From Flaviramulus_B aquimarinus (GTDB taxonomy: Bacteria > Bacteroidota > Bacteroidia > Flavobacteriales > Flavobacteriaceae), in the NCBI RefSeq assembly GCF_039543205.1, contig NZ_BAABJH010000001.1, forward strand, positions 1,426,001-1,490,000: 64,000 bases of DNA, in the 5' to 3' direction. Position 1 is the stretch's first letter; every line of letters starts with the position of its first letter. The translations under genes and the position numbers were made by a program. Of this stretch, positions 26,006 to 34,480 are shown piece after piece. The notes beneath the pieces were generated by a model, which saw only the letters and a program-made list of their open reading frames with translations, was not told where the DNA came from and did no database searches.

Positions 26006-27337
26006 TTATCCAAAAATAGCCTTATAAATATCATTACCGTTTGCGAACAAAACCAATCCTATTAAAATAAAGAACCCGACCATTTGCGCATACTCCATAA
26101 ACTTATCTCCTGGTTTTCTTCCAGAGACCATTTCATATAGTAAAAACATAACATGACCACCATCTAAAGCAGGTATTGGCAATAAGTTTAAAACCCCTAA
26201 CATAATAGATAAAAAGGCTGTTAAATACCAAAAGGCTTGCCAATTCCAAGTTGCCGGGAACATTTGCCCAATAGCAGCAAATCCACCTATTTGTGAGGCT
26301 CCTTTTTTTGTGAATATATATTTAAACTGCGCCAAATAATCCTTAATTTCCCAATACGCTTGACTCATTCCACCAGAAACACTTTCTGAAAACGTATAGC
26401 TTCTAGAATTATATTTAATATAATCTAAATCTGTTTTGGTTGTAAGAATACCAACTTTATTATCCTTAGTAGGCATAATGGTCAATTCAAGCGTTTCATT
26501 ATTACGCTCAATTTGTAAAATCGCATGGTCCTTAGTGTTATTTTTCAATCCATAAACAAAATCTGAAAAATAATTAACAGGTTGCCCATTTATTGCTACA
26601 ATATTATCCTTAGCTTTTAATCCTGCTTTTGCTGCTGGAAAATCGGATATAACAGAATCTATTTGAAATGGAGAGCGAGCTTCAAATCCAGGGAAATCAC
26701 CAGCTTCAAAAAGCTGTGTTCCAATATCTTCAGGAAGTTTAAGATTTTCAACAGTACCATTTTCATGTTCTACTTTTATATTATCAATTGTTCTGAACAT
26801 CAAAACTTTATTAATATCAACAGTAAGGTCTTCAATAGGCTTTCCATTAACAGAAATAATTTTATCGCCTTGCTGAAAACCATAATTTTCTAATGTTTTT
26901 GTAACACTGTAACCGTATTTAACATCATCTTTCCCAGTGTAATTTGTTCCCCAAACCATAAGCATAACCATAAACAAGAAAATAGCTAAAATAAAGTTCA
27001 TAAAAACACCACCTAACATAATAATTAAACGTTGCCAAGCGGGTTTGGAACGAAACTCCCAAGGTTGTGGTTCTTGTTCCATTTGTTCAGTATCCATACT
27101 TTCATCAATCATGCCTGCGATTTTTACATAACCTCCTAATGGCAACCAACCAACACCATAAACGGTTTCACCTATTTTCTTTTTGAATAGCGAAAACTTC
27201 ACATCAAAAAACAGGTAAAATTTTTCAACTCGAGTTTTAAATACCTTAGCAGGTATAAAGTGCCCAAGCTCATGTAAAACAACTAATATGGAAAGGCTCA
27301 ATAGTAACTGAGCGCCTTTTATTAAAAATACTGACAT
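26006..27337 (-). CDS. rseP: RIP-type site-2 zinc metalloprotease RseP
   Basis: A 443-residue membrane protease. The zinc motif HELGH is at residues 22-26 in the first transmembrane helix, and the second metal-site motif NLLPIPALDGGH is near 390. Two PDZ-like segments lie between (~130-300, with DFPAAKAGLKAKDNIVAING typical of the second). A final helix LIGLVLFANG ends the protein. The length and order match RseP/RasP. In other bacteria it cuts membrane anti-sigma factors and signal-peptide remnants. It stands alone, divergent from the SCO gene. Confidence 0.92.
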   Translation of the reverse strand: MSVFLIKGAQLLLSLSILVVLHELGHFIPAKVFKTRVEKFYLFFDVKFSLFKKKIGETVYGVGWLPLGGYVKIAGMIDESMDTEQMEQEPQPWEFRSKPAWQRLIIMLGGVFMNFILAIFLFMVMLMVWGTNYTGKDDVKYGYSVTKTLENYGFQQGDKIISVNGKPIEDLTVDINKVLMFRTIDNIKVEHENGTVENLKLPEDIGTQLFEAGDFPGFEARSPFQIDSVISDFPAAKAGLKAKDNIVAINGQPVNYFSDFVYGLKNNTKDHAILQIERNNETLELTIMPTKDNKVGILTTKTDLDYIKYNSRSYTFSESVSGGMSQAYWEIKDYLAQFKYIFTKKGASQIGGFAAIGQMFPATWNWQAFWYLTAFLSIMLGVLNLLPIPALDGGHVMFLLYEMVSGRKPGDKFMEYAQMVGFFILIGLVLFANGNDIYKAIFG

Positions 27338-27464
27338 CTACATTTTTTTTATAATCGCACAAAAGTAAGGTTTTAAACCAACTTTGAAAAGACAATTATT
27401 GAATGCCATTAGTTTTAACATGAATTTAAGCGTCAATACTATTCAACAAATCTAAATTTCATTG

Positions 27465-27472
27465 TATTTTTG
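27465..27472 (+). promoter_or_regulatory. -7 element of the SCO gene
   Basis: TATTTTTG fits TANNTTTG and lies 21 bp before the ATG at 27494. Confidence 0.5.
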
Positions 27473-27493
27473 CTAAACTATTACTAAGTTTAA

Positions 27494-28162
27494 ATGCTAT
27501 CATTTTTTAAAGATTACAAAGTTTTTGCCATTGTTTTCGTAATAATTTCTATCGTTATTATTTCATTAATTTACAATACGTTAAACGTTTACCAACCACT
27601 TCCAATTTACCAACCTACCATGGTAAGTACAGAACTTGTAGACAGTACGATTCAATATCAAAAAAAATACCATAAAATAGCAGATTTCAGCCTTACCAAT
27701 CAAAACGGGAAAATAGTTACGCAAAACGATTATAAAGACAAAATCTATGTTGCTGATTTCTTTTTTACTACATGCCAAACCATTTGTCCGATTATGACCA
27801 ATCATATGGTAGACATTCAGAAAGCGATTATTAATGATGATGATATAATGTTACTTTCGCATTCTGTAACGCCTGAAATTGATACAGTTGCGCAACTTAA
27901 ACGCTACGCCAAAATTAAAGGGGTTAATGATTCTAAATGGAATTTAGTGACTGGTGATAAAAAACAGATTTACCAATTAGCCAGAAAGAGTTATTTAGCT
28001 GTAAAAGATAATGGAAACGGTGGCCCTTTTGATATGGTACATACCGAAAATTTTATGCTCATAGATAAAAAGCGTCAAATTAGAGGGTTTTATGATGGTA
28101 CAAACCCAGAAGACATTAACCGATTGCTTAATGATATTACTATTCTAAAAGAAGAAAAATAA
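27494..28162 (+). CDS. SCO1/SenC family copper chaperone-like protein
   Basis: A 222-residue membrane-anchored thioredoxin-fold protein. One N-terminal helix (residues ~10-28) is followed by a periplasmic domain with the copper/thiol motif CQTIC (near 94-98, in FFFTTCQTICPIM) and the conserved His in MVHTENFMLID (near 184). These are the three SCO copper ligands. SCO proteins deliver copper or reduce thiols for cytochrome oxidase CuA assembly. It lies 65 bp upstream of feoA, separated by that gene's own promoter. Confidence 0.9.
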   Translation: MLSFFKDYKVFAIVFVIISIVIISLIYNTLNVYQPLPIYQPTMVSTELVDSTIQYQKKYHKIADFSLTNQNGKIVTQNDYKDKIYVADFFFTTCQTICPIMTNHMVDIQKAIINDDDIMLLSHSVTPEIDTVAQLKRYAKIKGVNDSKWNLVTGDKKQIYQLARKSYLAVKDNGNGGPFDMVHTENFMLIDKKRQIRGFYDGTNPEDINRLLNDITILKEEK

Positions 28163-28175
28163 TAATCTATATGTT

Positions 28176-28201
28176 AAGTTTAAACTTTTATACTATTTTT
28201 G
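28176..28201 (+). promoter_or_regulatory. feoA promoter with palindrome
   Basis: The -7 element TATTTTTG (28194-28201) is preceded by the perfect 12-bp palindrome AAGTTTAAACTT (28176-28187). It lies where an iron or manganese regulator could block or aid the polymerase. It shares the TTAAG character of the dyad upstream of the DtxR-like gene. Confidence 0.45.
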
Positions 28202-28227
28202 CTTCTTTAAAATCAATCTAAATAAGC

Positions 28228-28464
28228 TTGCAGGACACATTAGCACATCTAAAACGTGGCGAAAAGGGAATCATTACTGATGTTTCATCTATTCATATTC
28301 CATTAAAACTGTTAGAAATGGGATGTTTACCTGGCAATTCTGTCGAGCTCGTTCAGCTCGCTCCTTTTCAAGACCCCATGTATTTAAATATAAATGGTAC
28401 TCATTTAGCTATTAGAAAGGAAACTGCTTCTCATGTTTTAATTGAAAAGGCTAAAAATGAGTAA
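28228..28464 (+). CDS. feoA: FeoA ferrous iron transport accessory protein
   Basis: A 78-residue SH3-like FeoA domain. LAHLKRGEKGIITDVSS at the start and LKLLEMGCLPGNSVELVQLAPF in the middle are standard FeoA. The start appears to be TTG at 28228; no ATG or GTG is available in frame at a suitable place, and the domain begins right after it. The gene overlaps feoB by 8 bp. FeoA supports or gates FeoB-dependent Fe(II) uptake. Confidence 0.9.
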   Translation: MQDTLAHLKRGEKGIITDVSSIHIPLKLLEMGCLPGNSVELVQLAPFQDPMYLNINGTHLAIRKETASHVLIEKAKNE

Positions 28465-30556
28465 ACAAATTAATGTAGCCTTAATAGGAAATCCGAATAC
28501 AGGAAAAACGTCTGTTTTTAATGCCTTAACAGGACTAAACCAAAAAGTGGGCAACTACCCTGGCATTACTGTTGAAAAAAAAGAAGGTATCTGTAAGCTC
28601 CCAAGAGGTGTAAAAGCCCACATTATTGATTTGCCTGGAACCTATAGTTTAAATGCATCATCACTAGATGAAAACGTTGTTATTGAACTCCTTTTAAATA
28701 AAAATGACAAAGATTTTCCAGACATTGCCGTCGTTGTTAGTGATGTTGAAAACCTAAAACGAAATTTATTATTATTTACCCAAATTAAAGATTTAGAAAT
28801 CCCGACGCTACTTGTTATTAATATGGCAGACCGGATGAACTACAAAGGTATTTCGTTAGATATTGATTATTTAGAAACGCATCTTCAAACTAAAATAGCG
28901 TTGATTAGCACCCGTAAAAATCAAGGCATAGAAAACTTAAAAACACTAATTGCAAATTATAAAGACGTGTCTGTAGTCCCTTGTATAAATGCTTCAGAGA
29001 TTGACAAGGATTACTTTGATAATTTACGAAAAGCATTTCCAAATCAACTCCTATACAAACTCTGGTTGGTCATAACTCAAGATGTAAACTTTGGAAAAAC
29101 GGATAGAAACGAAATTGATGCTGTTACTGATTTCAAAACCAAAAGCAAAGGCGACTTAAAGCGTTTACAACAAAAAGAAACCATAAAGCGCTATCAGTTT
29201 ATAAACAATGTCCTTAAAGTTGGGCAAACTATTGATGTTTCGCAAGCTAAAGACTTACGCAGCAAATTGGATCGGGTTTTAACGCATAAAATTTGGGGTT
29301 ACCTCATTTTCTTTATCATATTGCTTACCATTTTTCAAGCCATTTACGATTGGTCTAGTATTCCTATGGACTTCATTGATAGCGCCTTTGCTTCATTAAG
29401 CGAATGGACAAAAACCCAATTACCGCAGGGGCCATTTACGAGTTTACTAGCCGAAGGTATCATTCCCGGACTTGGTGGTATTGTCATATTTATTCCACAA
29501 ATTGCTTTTTTATTTTTATTTATTGCCGTCCTTGAAGAAAGTGGCTATATGAGTCGTGTGGTTTTTTTAATGGACAGGGTTATGCGGCGTTTTGGTTTAA
29601 GCGGAAAAAGTGTTGTTCCTCTAATTTCTGGAACCGCCTGTGCTATTCCCGCTATTATGGCTACACGAAATATAGAAAGTTGGAAAGAACGCTTAATTAC
29701 TATTTTAGTAACACCATTTACCACATGTTCCGCAAGATTACCTGTGTATTTAATCATTATTGCTTTAGTCATTCCCGAAGGGCGCTTTTTAGGCTTAGGA
29801 TATCAAGCCCTTACATTAATGCTATTATACCTTATTGGGTTTGGAGCTGCAGTTATTTCTGCATATATCCTTAATAAAATATTGAAGACCAAAAGCAAAA
29901 CATTTTTTGTAGTAGAAATGCCTAACTATAAGTTACCACTACTTAAAAACGTAGTATTAACCGTTATTGAAAAAACAAAAGCCTTTGTTTTTGGAGCAGG
30001 TAAAATAATTTTAGCTATCTCCATTGTACTTTGGTTTCTAGCCTCTTATGGCCCAGGAGAACAATTCAACGATGCAGAAAATATCATTAAAACAACATAT
30101 GCTTCTGATCATTTAACTGAAGAGGATTTACAACAAAAAATAGCATCACACAAACTAGAACACTCCTTTATTGGTATTACTGGTCGCGCTATAGAACCAG
30201 CTATTAGACCTTTGGGATATGATTGGAAAATAGGAATAGCCATAGTCAGTTCATTTGCGGCCCGTGAAGTATTTGTTGGTACTTTAGCTACCATTTATAG
30301 TGTTGGAAGTGATGAGGAAGAAACCATTAAAAACAGAATGGCAGCAGAAACCAACCCCGTTTTAGGAGGCCCTTTATTTACATTTGCTTCGGGTATTTCG
30401 TTATTGTTATTTTATGCGTTTGCCATGCAATGCATGAGTACGCTAGCCATAGTAAAAAAAGAAACTAACACTTGGAAATGGCCCATCCTGCAACTCGTTA
30501 TTATGTCGGCATTTGCATATATTGTCGCTTTAATTGCGTTTCAATTTTTGAAATGA
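28457..30556 (+). CDS. feoB: FeoB ferrous iron transporter
   Basis: A 699-residue protein from the ATG at 28457, which overlaps the end of feoA. The N-terminal GTPase has G1 GNPNTGKTS (11-19), G3 DLPGTYSL (near 58), and G4 NMAD (near 122). The membrane part has about ten helices with two Gate motifs (PLISGTACAIPAI and TPFTTCSARLPVY near 400-430). It takes up Fe(II) across the inner membrane. An alternative TTG five codons upstream (28442) is less likely. Confidence 0.95.
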   Translation: MSKQINVALIGNPNTGKTSVFNALTGLNQKVGNYPGITVEKKEGICKLPRGVKAHIIDLPGTYSLNASSLDENVVIELLLNKNDKDFPDIAVVVSDVENLKRNLLLFTQIKDLEIPTLLVINMADRMNYKGISLDIDYLETHLQTKIALISTRKNQGIENLKTLIANYKDVSVVPCINASEIDKDYFDNLRKAFPNQLLYKLWLVITQDVNFGKTDRNEIDAVTDFKTKSKGDLKRLQQKETIKRYQFINNVLKVGQTIDVSQAKDLRSKLDRVLTHKIWGYLIFFIILLTIFQAIYDWSSIPMDFIDSAFASLSEWTKTQLPQGPFTSLLAEGIIPGLGGIVIFIPQIAFLFLFIAVLEESGYMSRVVFLMDRVMRRFGLSGKSVVPLISGTACAIPAIMATRNIESWKERLITILVTPFTTCSARLPVYLIIIALVIPEGRFLGLGYQALTLMLLYLIGFGAAVISAYILNKILKTKSKTFFVVEMPNYKLPLLKNVVLTVIEKTKAFVFGAGKIILAISIVLWFLASYGPGEQFNDAENIIKTTYASDHLTEEDLQQKIASHKLEHSFIGITGRAIEPAIRPLGYDWKIGIAIVSSFAAREVFVGTLATIYSVGSDEEETIKNRMAAETNPVLGGPLFTFASGISLLLFYAFAMQCMSTLAIVKKETNTWKWPILQLVIMSAFAYIVALIAFQFLK

Positions 30557-30584
30557 AAATAAATTATGTTCGACGAATAAAATT

Positions 30585-30722
30585 ATGAACACCATTATTC
30601 AAAACATATTAGTCTTTACTGCCATGGCCTTTGCTATTGGATTTTTGGTTAAAAAATTCTTCTGGAAAAAATCAAAACCAAAAAAAGCTTGTGGTGGTGA
30701 CGATGGCTGTGGTTGTCATTAA
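30585..30722 (+). CDS. FeoB-associated Cys-rich membrane peptide
   Basis: A 45-residue protein. One transmembrane helix (IIQNILVFTAMAFAIGFLV) is followed by a Lys-rich stretch and the Cys-rich end KKACGGDDGCGCH. It matches the FeoB_associated small-protein family in shape and position, 28 bp after feoB. It probably binds the FeoB complex or iron at the membrane; this role is inference. Confidence 0.88.
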   Translation: MNTIIQNILVFTAMAFAIGFLVKKFFWKKSKPKKACGGDDGCGCH

Positions 30723-30794
30723 AAATAAAAACTACAAGGGTAAACAATACTTCAAATTAGTTACAAGTTTTATTTGTAGCTAATTTTTTTTAGT

Positions 30795-30825
30795 TACATT
30801 TGTAAAATATTTAAGCTTACTTAAA
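30795..30825 (+). promoter_or_regulatory. Promoter and dyad operator of the DtxR-like regulator
   Basis: The -7 element TACATTTG (30795-30802) is followed, at the expected transcription start, by TTTAAGCTTACTTAAA (30810-30825), a dyad with 6-bp arms. It resembles MntR/IdeR boxes in length and arm layout. The position is that of an autorepressor site. A wider AT-rich near-symmetry surrounds it. Confidence 0.6.
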
Positions 30826-30846
30826 AATATTTTAAAGCATACACAA

Positions 30847-31506
30847 ATGTCTGTAGCTATTGAAAACTTTGTAAAGGCTATTTACAAAAACGGAAAACGG
30901 GATAATAATGACACCAAGCCTGGTAGCATTGCTAAAGAATTAGGCATATCCAATGCAGCAGCCACTGATATGGCAAAAAAATTAGCTACAAAGGATTTAC
31001 TACATTACCAAAAATACCAAAAGCTTGAGCTTACTGATAAAGGCACTAAAATGGCACTAAATGTAGTGCGAAAACATCGTCTTTGGGAATCCTTATTGTT
31101 TAAAATGTTCGATATGTCTTTGCATGATATCCATCGTGAAGCTGAACTTTTAGAGCATCAAACCTCCGATTTACTAGCTAATAAAATCAGTGCGTATTTG
31201 GGGAATCCAAAATTTGATCCACACGGTGACCCAATTCCAAATGAAGACGGACAAATAACAACAACCGATACTTCTATAGCCATGTCTCAAACTTCCGAAG
31301 GCAAAACTTATATCATTTCCCGATTAATGAGTGATGATAAAGAGTTCTTTGATTTCTGTGCACAACACGGATTAAAATATGGTAATACCATTTTGATTTC
31401 AAAGCAATTCACGACAAACAAAATGACTCAAATTTTAATAAACAATAACACTATTATTTTAAATGAAGATTTTACCTCAATTATTTATGTCAATGAACAC
31501 CATTAA
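30847..31506 (+). CDS. DtxR/MntR-family metal-dependent transcriptional regulator
   Basis: A 219-residue regulator. The N-terminal winged helix (IAKELGISNAAATDMAKKL, ~27-47) is followed by the metal-binding dimerisation domain with RKHRLWESLLFKMFDMSLHDIHREAELLEH (~75-105) and HGDPIPNEDG. A C-terminal FeoA/SH3-like domain covers ~145-215. Ligand pattern and neighbours (Feo upstream, Mn/Zn ABC transporter downstream) suggest it senses Fe or Mn and controls both. The metal cannot be told from sequence. The reading frame overlaps the next gene by 14 bp. Confidence 0.9.
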   Translation: MSVAIENFVKAIYKNGKRDNNDTKPGSIAKELGISNAAATDMAKKLATKDLLHYQKYQKLELTDKGTKMALNVVRKHRLWESLLFKMFDMSLHDIHREAELLEHQTSDLLANKISAYLGNPKFDPHGDPIPNEDGQITTTDTSIAMSQTSEGKTYIISRLMSDDKEFFDFCAQHGLKYGNTILISKQFTTNKMTQILINNNTIILNEDFTSIIYVNEHH

Positions 31507-32284
31507 ATTTTTTACAACAGTACTACTCTTTGTCTTTTCGATTTCAATCTCAGCACAAGACAACAATTTAGGCGCCTTAGTTACAGATAGACCAGATGCT
31601 ACTGAAGCGTCTTCAACGGTTGGAAAAGGTATACTTCAATTTGAAACTGGGGGGTTATACGAAACTTTTGATACGAATAATATGACATTCGAAAATTACA
31701 CTTTTAATACCATGCTAATTCGTTACGGTATTTTAGACAACTTAGAATTACGGTTGGGCTGGGATTTTGTTGAAGGTGTTACCACTGTAAATGGAAATAA
31801 GCTAGACAATGTAACAAGCGGATTATCTCCATTATTATTAGGTATGAAAATAGATATTGCCGAAGAAAATGGAGCTATGCCAGAAATAGCATTGATTGGA
31901 CATGTATTTCCTGTTTTTAGTGCATCAGCAGATTACAGGCGAGAATATACTGCTGTAGACTTTAGGTTATCGCTTTCCCATACACTAAGTGACAATTCCA
32001 GTTTGGGTTATAATATTGGAGCACAATGGGGCGATGATTCAGCAGAAGCTGCTGCCATATACACACTAGCTTATGGCTACAGTTTTACTGATAAAATTGG
32101 CATGTATGCTGAATTATATGGCGATTTACCCGAAGACAGTTCTGCCAACCATTATTGGGATGCTGGTATCACCTATTTAGTAAATAACGATTTACAATTA
32201 GATACCTATTTCGGAACCAGTATTACTGAAGGGCAAGATTTATTATTAGGATTAGGTTTTAGTTATAGAATAAGAAAAAAATAA
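31493..32284 (+). CDS. Outer-membrane beta-barrel protein (phenol MetA-like transporter family)
   Basis: A 263-residue exported protein from the ATG at 31493, where a signal peptide begins (MNTIKFFTTVLLFVFSISISAQ). A longer frame starts at 31463 but would put ten residues before the signal. The mature part starts with VTDRPDATEASSTVGKG and alternates like a beta-barrel, ending in FSYRIRKK. This matches the 'transporter' family related to MetA of phenol degradation. It overlaps the regulator gene, so it may be an outer-membrane part of metal traffic, which is inference. Confidence 0.7.
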   Translation: MNTIKFFTTVLLFVFSISISAQDNNLGALVTDRPDATEASSTVGKGILQFETGGLYETFDTNNMTFENYTFNTMLIRYGILDNLELRLGWDFVEGVTTVNGNKLDNVTSGLSPLLLGMKIDIAEENGAMPEIALIGHVFPVFSASADYRREYTAVDFRLSLSHTLSDNSSLGYNIGAQWGDDSAEAAAIYTLAYGYSFTDKIGMYAELYGDLPEDSSANHYWDAGITYLVNNDLQLDTYFGTSITEGQDLLLGLGFSYRIRKK

Positions 32285-32303
32285 TAAGAGAAATGAAACC
32301 GTC

Positions 32304-32352
32304 ATATTTAAAATAATCTTTAAACACCTAGAGAGATGATTATTTTAAATAT
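32304..32352. repeat. Perfect 15-bp inverted repeat before the metal-binding lipoprotein gene
   Basis: ATATTTAAAATAATC (32304-32318) and its exact complement GATTATTTTAAATAT (32338-32352) flank a 19-base loop, 45 bp before the ABC substrate-binding gene. It has no T-run and is very AT-rich. It could be an operator for the DtxR-like regulator, a transcript-end hairpin for the barrel gene, or a 5' leader structure. Confidence 0.55.
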
Positions 32353-32396
32353 CAAAGGTTACATGTGACAAATAAAAAGCAATAAAAAATAAACAC

Positions 32397-33302
32397 ATGA
32401 AAAAGCAACTTATACCACTTTTAACAATAATACTCTTTTTGAGTTGCAAAAGCGAAAAAAAAGGGAATACTAAATTAAACGTCGTAACCACAACCACCAT
32501 GATAACCGATTTGGTTAAAAATATTGGAGACGAACACATCAACTTAAAAGGTTTAATGGGTAGTGGTGTAGACCCTCATTTATATAAAGCCAGTGAAGGC
32601 GATGTTGCTAAATTGGCTAATGCGGATATTATTTTTTACAACGGCTTACATTTAGAAGGGAAATTGGTAGAAGTTTTCGAGAAAATGAAAACCAAAAAAA
32701 CCATCGCCATTTCTGATGCCTTAGACAAAAACACTCTAATAGGATCGGAATATTTTGCATCCAACTATGACCCACACATTTGGTTTGATATTGATTATTG
32801 GAAACAAGCTACTCAATTTATAGTTAAAACACTTTCCGAAGCCATTCCAGAACAAAAAGCGGCTTTTGAAACCAATGGCACAAAATATATCGAGCAATTA
32901 ACCGCTCTAAAAGTTAAATTAGGAACCACCATAAATGGGCTTCAAAAAGAGCAACGTATATTAGTAACAGCACACGATGCGTTTAATTATTTTGGAAAAG
33001 CATTCGATTTTGAAGTTGTTGGTTTGCAAGGACTTTCAACTGCCACTGAAGCAGGCGTTCAGGATGTTCAAAAATTATCTGCTTTTATAATAGAACATAA
33101 AGTGAAAGCTATTTTTGTGGAAAGTTCAGTGCCAAAACGTACTATTGAAGCACTACAAGCTTCGGTAAAATCAAAAGGACATGAAGTTACTATTGGAGGA
33201 ACACTTTATTCTGATGCTCTTGGAAATACCGGAACTATTGAAGGGACTTATATAGGGATGTTTGAATATAATGTGAATACTATCGTAAATGCATTAAAAT
33301 AG
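32397..33302 (+). CDS. Metal ABC transporter substrate-binding lipoprotein (TroA/ZnuA type)
   Basis: A 301-residue cluster A-I binding protein. The lipoprotein signal ends at LFLSC (Cys 17). Metal ligands appear as His in DPHLYKASEGD (near 61), His in DPHIWFD (near 126), a Glu in FVESSVPK (near 243) and Asp in LYSDALG (near 270). The absence of a long His-rich loop argues for Mn/Fe rather than strictly Zn, but this is weak. It is the first gene of the ABC operon, 5 bp before the ATPase. Confidence 0.92.
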   Translation: MKKQLIPLLTIILFLSCKSEKKGNTKLNVVTTTTMITDLVKNIGDEHINLKGLMGSGVDPHLYKASEGDVAKLANADIIFYNGLHLEGKLVEVFEKMKTKKTIAISDALDKNTLIGSEYFASNYDPHIWFDIDYWKQATQFIVKTLSEAIPEQKAAFETNGTKYIEQLTALKVKLGTTINGLQKEQRILVTAHDAFNYFGKAFDFEVVGLQGLSTATEAGVQDVQKLSAFIIEHKVKAIFVESSVPKRTIEALQASVKSKGHEVTIGGTLYSDALGNTGTIEGTYIGMFEYNVNTIVNALK

Positions 33303-33307
33303 TAAAG

Positions 33308-34045
33308 ATGAATAAAAATATAGCTGTACAAATAGACGATTTAACCGTAGCCTACAACTACAAACCTGTTCTATGGGATATTGATTTAGAAATCCCAGAA
33401 GGTGTTCTTATGGCTATCGTTGGTCCAAATGGCGCAGGTAAATCAACACTTATCAAATCCATTTTAGGCATTTTAAAGCCCATTGCGGGTAGCGTAAGTA
33501 TCTATGGGGAACCTTACGATAAACAACGTCAACTTGTTGCTTATGTTCCTCAAAAAGGAAGTGTAGATTGGGATTTTCCAACCACTGCCCTTGATGTGGT
33601 CATGATGGGAACTTATGGGAGTTTAGGTTGGATAAAACGTCCCAGTCAAAAAGAAAAAAAGGCTGCTCTTGAAGCTTTAGAAAAAGTAGGCATGCTCCCT
33701 TTTAAAAACAGACAAATAAGTCAGCTTTCCGGTGGTCAACAACAGCGTATTTTTTTAGCACGTGCCTTAGTACAAAACGCCTCTATTTATTTTATGGATG
33801 AGCCTTTTCAAGGTGTTGATGCCACCACCGAAATAGCCATTATAAATATTTTAAAAGAATTACGAAAAGCAGGGAAAACAGTAATTGTCGTACATCATGA
33901 TTTACAGACCGTACCAGAATATTTTGATTGGGTAACCTTTTTAAATGTCAAAAAAATAGCAACAGGTCCTGTTAAAGATATCTTTAATGATGATAACTTA
34001 ACAAAAACTTACGGCATTAATTATAAAGTAAGTATTCAGGAGTAA
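33308..34045 (+). CDS. Metal ABC transporter ATPase
   Basis: A 245-residue ABC ATPase. Walker A GPNGAGKST is at residues 39-47, Q-loop YVPQKGSVDWDFP near 80, signature LSGGQQQR near 143, Walker B IYFMDEP near 163 and the switch His in VHHDLQ near 195. The YVPQ..SVDWDFP stretch is typical of Mn/Zn/Fe transporters of this class. Its stop codon runs straight into a 147-bp heptamer repeat that separates it from the permease genes. Confidence 0.93.
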   Translation: MNKNIAVQIDDLTVAYNYKPVLWDIDLEIPEGVLMAIVGPNGAGKSTLIKSILGILKPIAGSVSIYGEPYDKQRQLVAYVPQKGSVDWDFPTTALDVVMMGTYGSLGWIKRPSQKEKKAALEALEKVGMLPFKNRQISQLSGGQQQRIFLARALVQNASIYFMDEPFQGVDATTEIAIINILKELRKAGKTVIVVHHDLQTVPEYFDWVTFLNVKKIATGPVKDIFNDDNLTKTYGINYKVSIQE

Positions 34046-34192
34046 GTTAGCAGTTAGCAGTTAGCAGTTAGCAGTTAGCAGTTAGCAGTTAGCAGTTAGC
34101 AGTTAGCAGTTAGCAGTTAGCAGTTAGCAGTTAGCAGTTAGCAGTTAGCAGTTAGCAGTTAGCAGTTAGCAGTTAGCAGTTAGCAGTTAGCA
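34046..34192. repeat. Heptanucleotide tandem repeat, 21 perfect copies of GTTAGCA
   Basis: Starting at the base after the ATPase stop codon, GTTAGCA is repeated 21 times without a single change. The unit is not a multiple of three and puts TAG in every plus-strand frame. It lies inside the ABC transporter operon, so changes in copy number would alter distance or RNA structure between ATPase and permease genes. Perfect arrays like this are expected to vary in length by slippage. Confidence 0.95.
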
Positions 34193-34225
34193 GAAAAAAT
34201 GAAATAAAATTAGATTAATAAACAA

Positions 34226-34426
34226 AAAACGCAGAAAGTCAAGCCCTTATTCAATTCGGAAGAATTGATTGTCAAGGCGCAGAATAGATGAAGAAAAGCT
34301 CCGAGAGCAGGAGAACGGAGTTCGACGCGGAGTTTTCAAATCGGTTTTCAGTTTGCAAAAACTGAAAAATTCCTCGGCTTGAACTTGATTTTTTGGTTCG
34401 TTTTGCATCAAGGCAAAATGAACATA
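34226..34426. repeat. Interspersed intergenic repeat in the ABC operon
   Basis: This stretch of about 200 bp is richer in G and C than its surroundings and codes for nothing. It contains CTCCGAGAGCAGGAGAACGG, a hairpin TTTTCAGTTT/AAACTGAAAA (34345-34368), and near the end TCGGCTTGAACTTGATTTTT and TTTGCATCAAGGCAAAATG. I recall similar intergenic sequence from several flavobacteria, so I read it as a non-coding repeat insertion. The remaining bases up to 34480 show nothing recognisable. Confidence 0.5.
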
Positions 34427-34480
34427 ATATAAATTAAATAGAAATATATTAAGGAAGAGATTATTGATTTCATAGGAATT

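Noticed and set aside
28442..28456. TTG start of feoB at 28442
   Set aside because: An ATG at 28457 begins the GTPase domain at its normal place and overlaps feoA in the usual way.
34046..34192. The heptamer array as a CRISPR array
   Set aside because: It has no spacers; it is a simple 7-bp tandem repeat.
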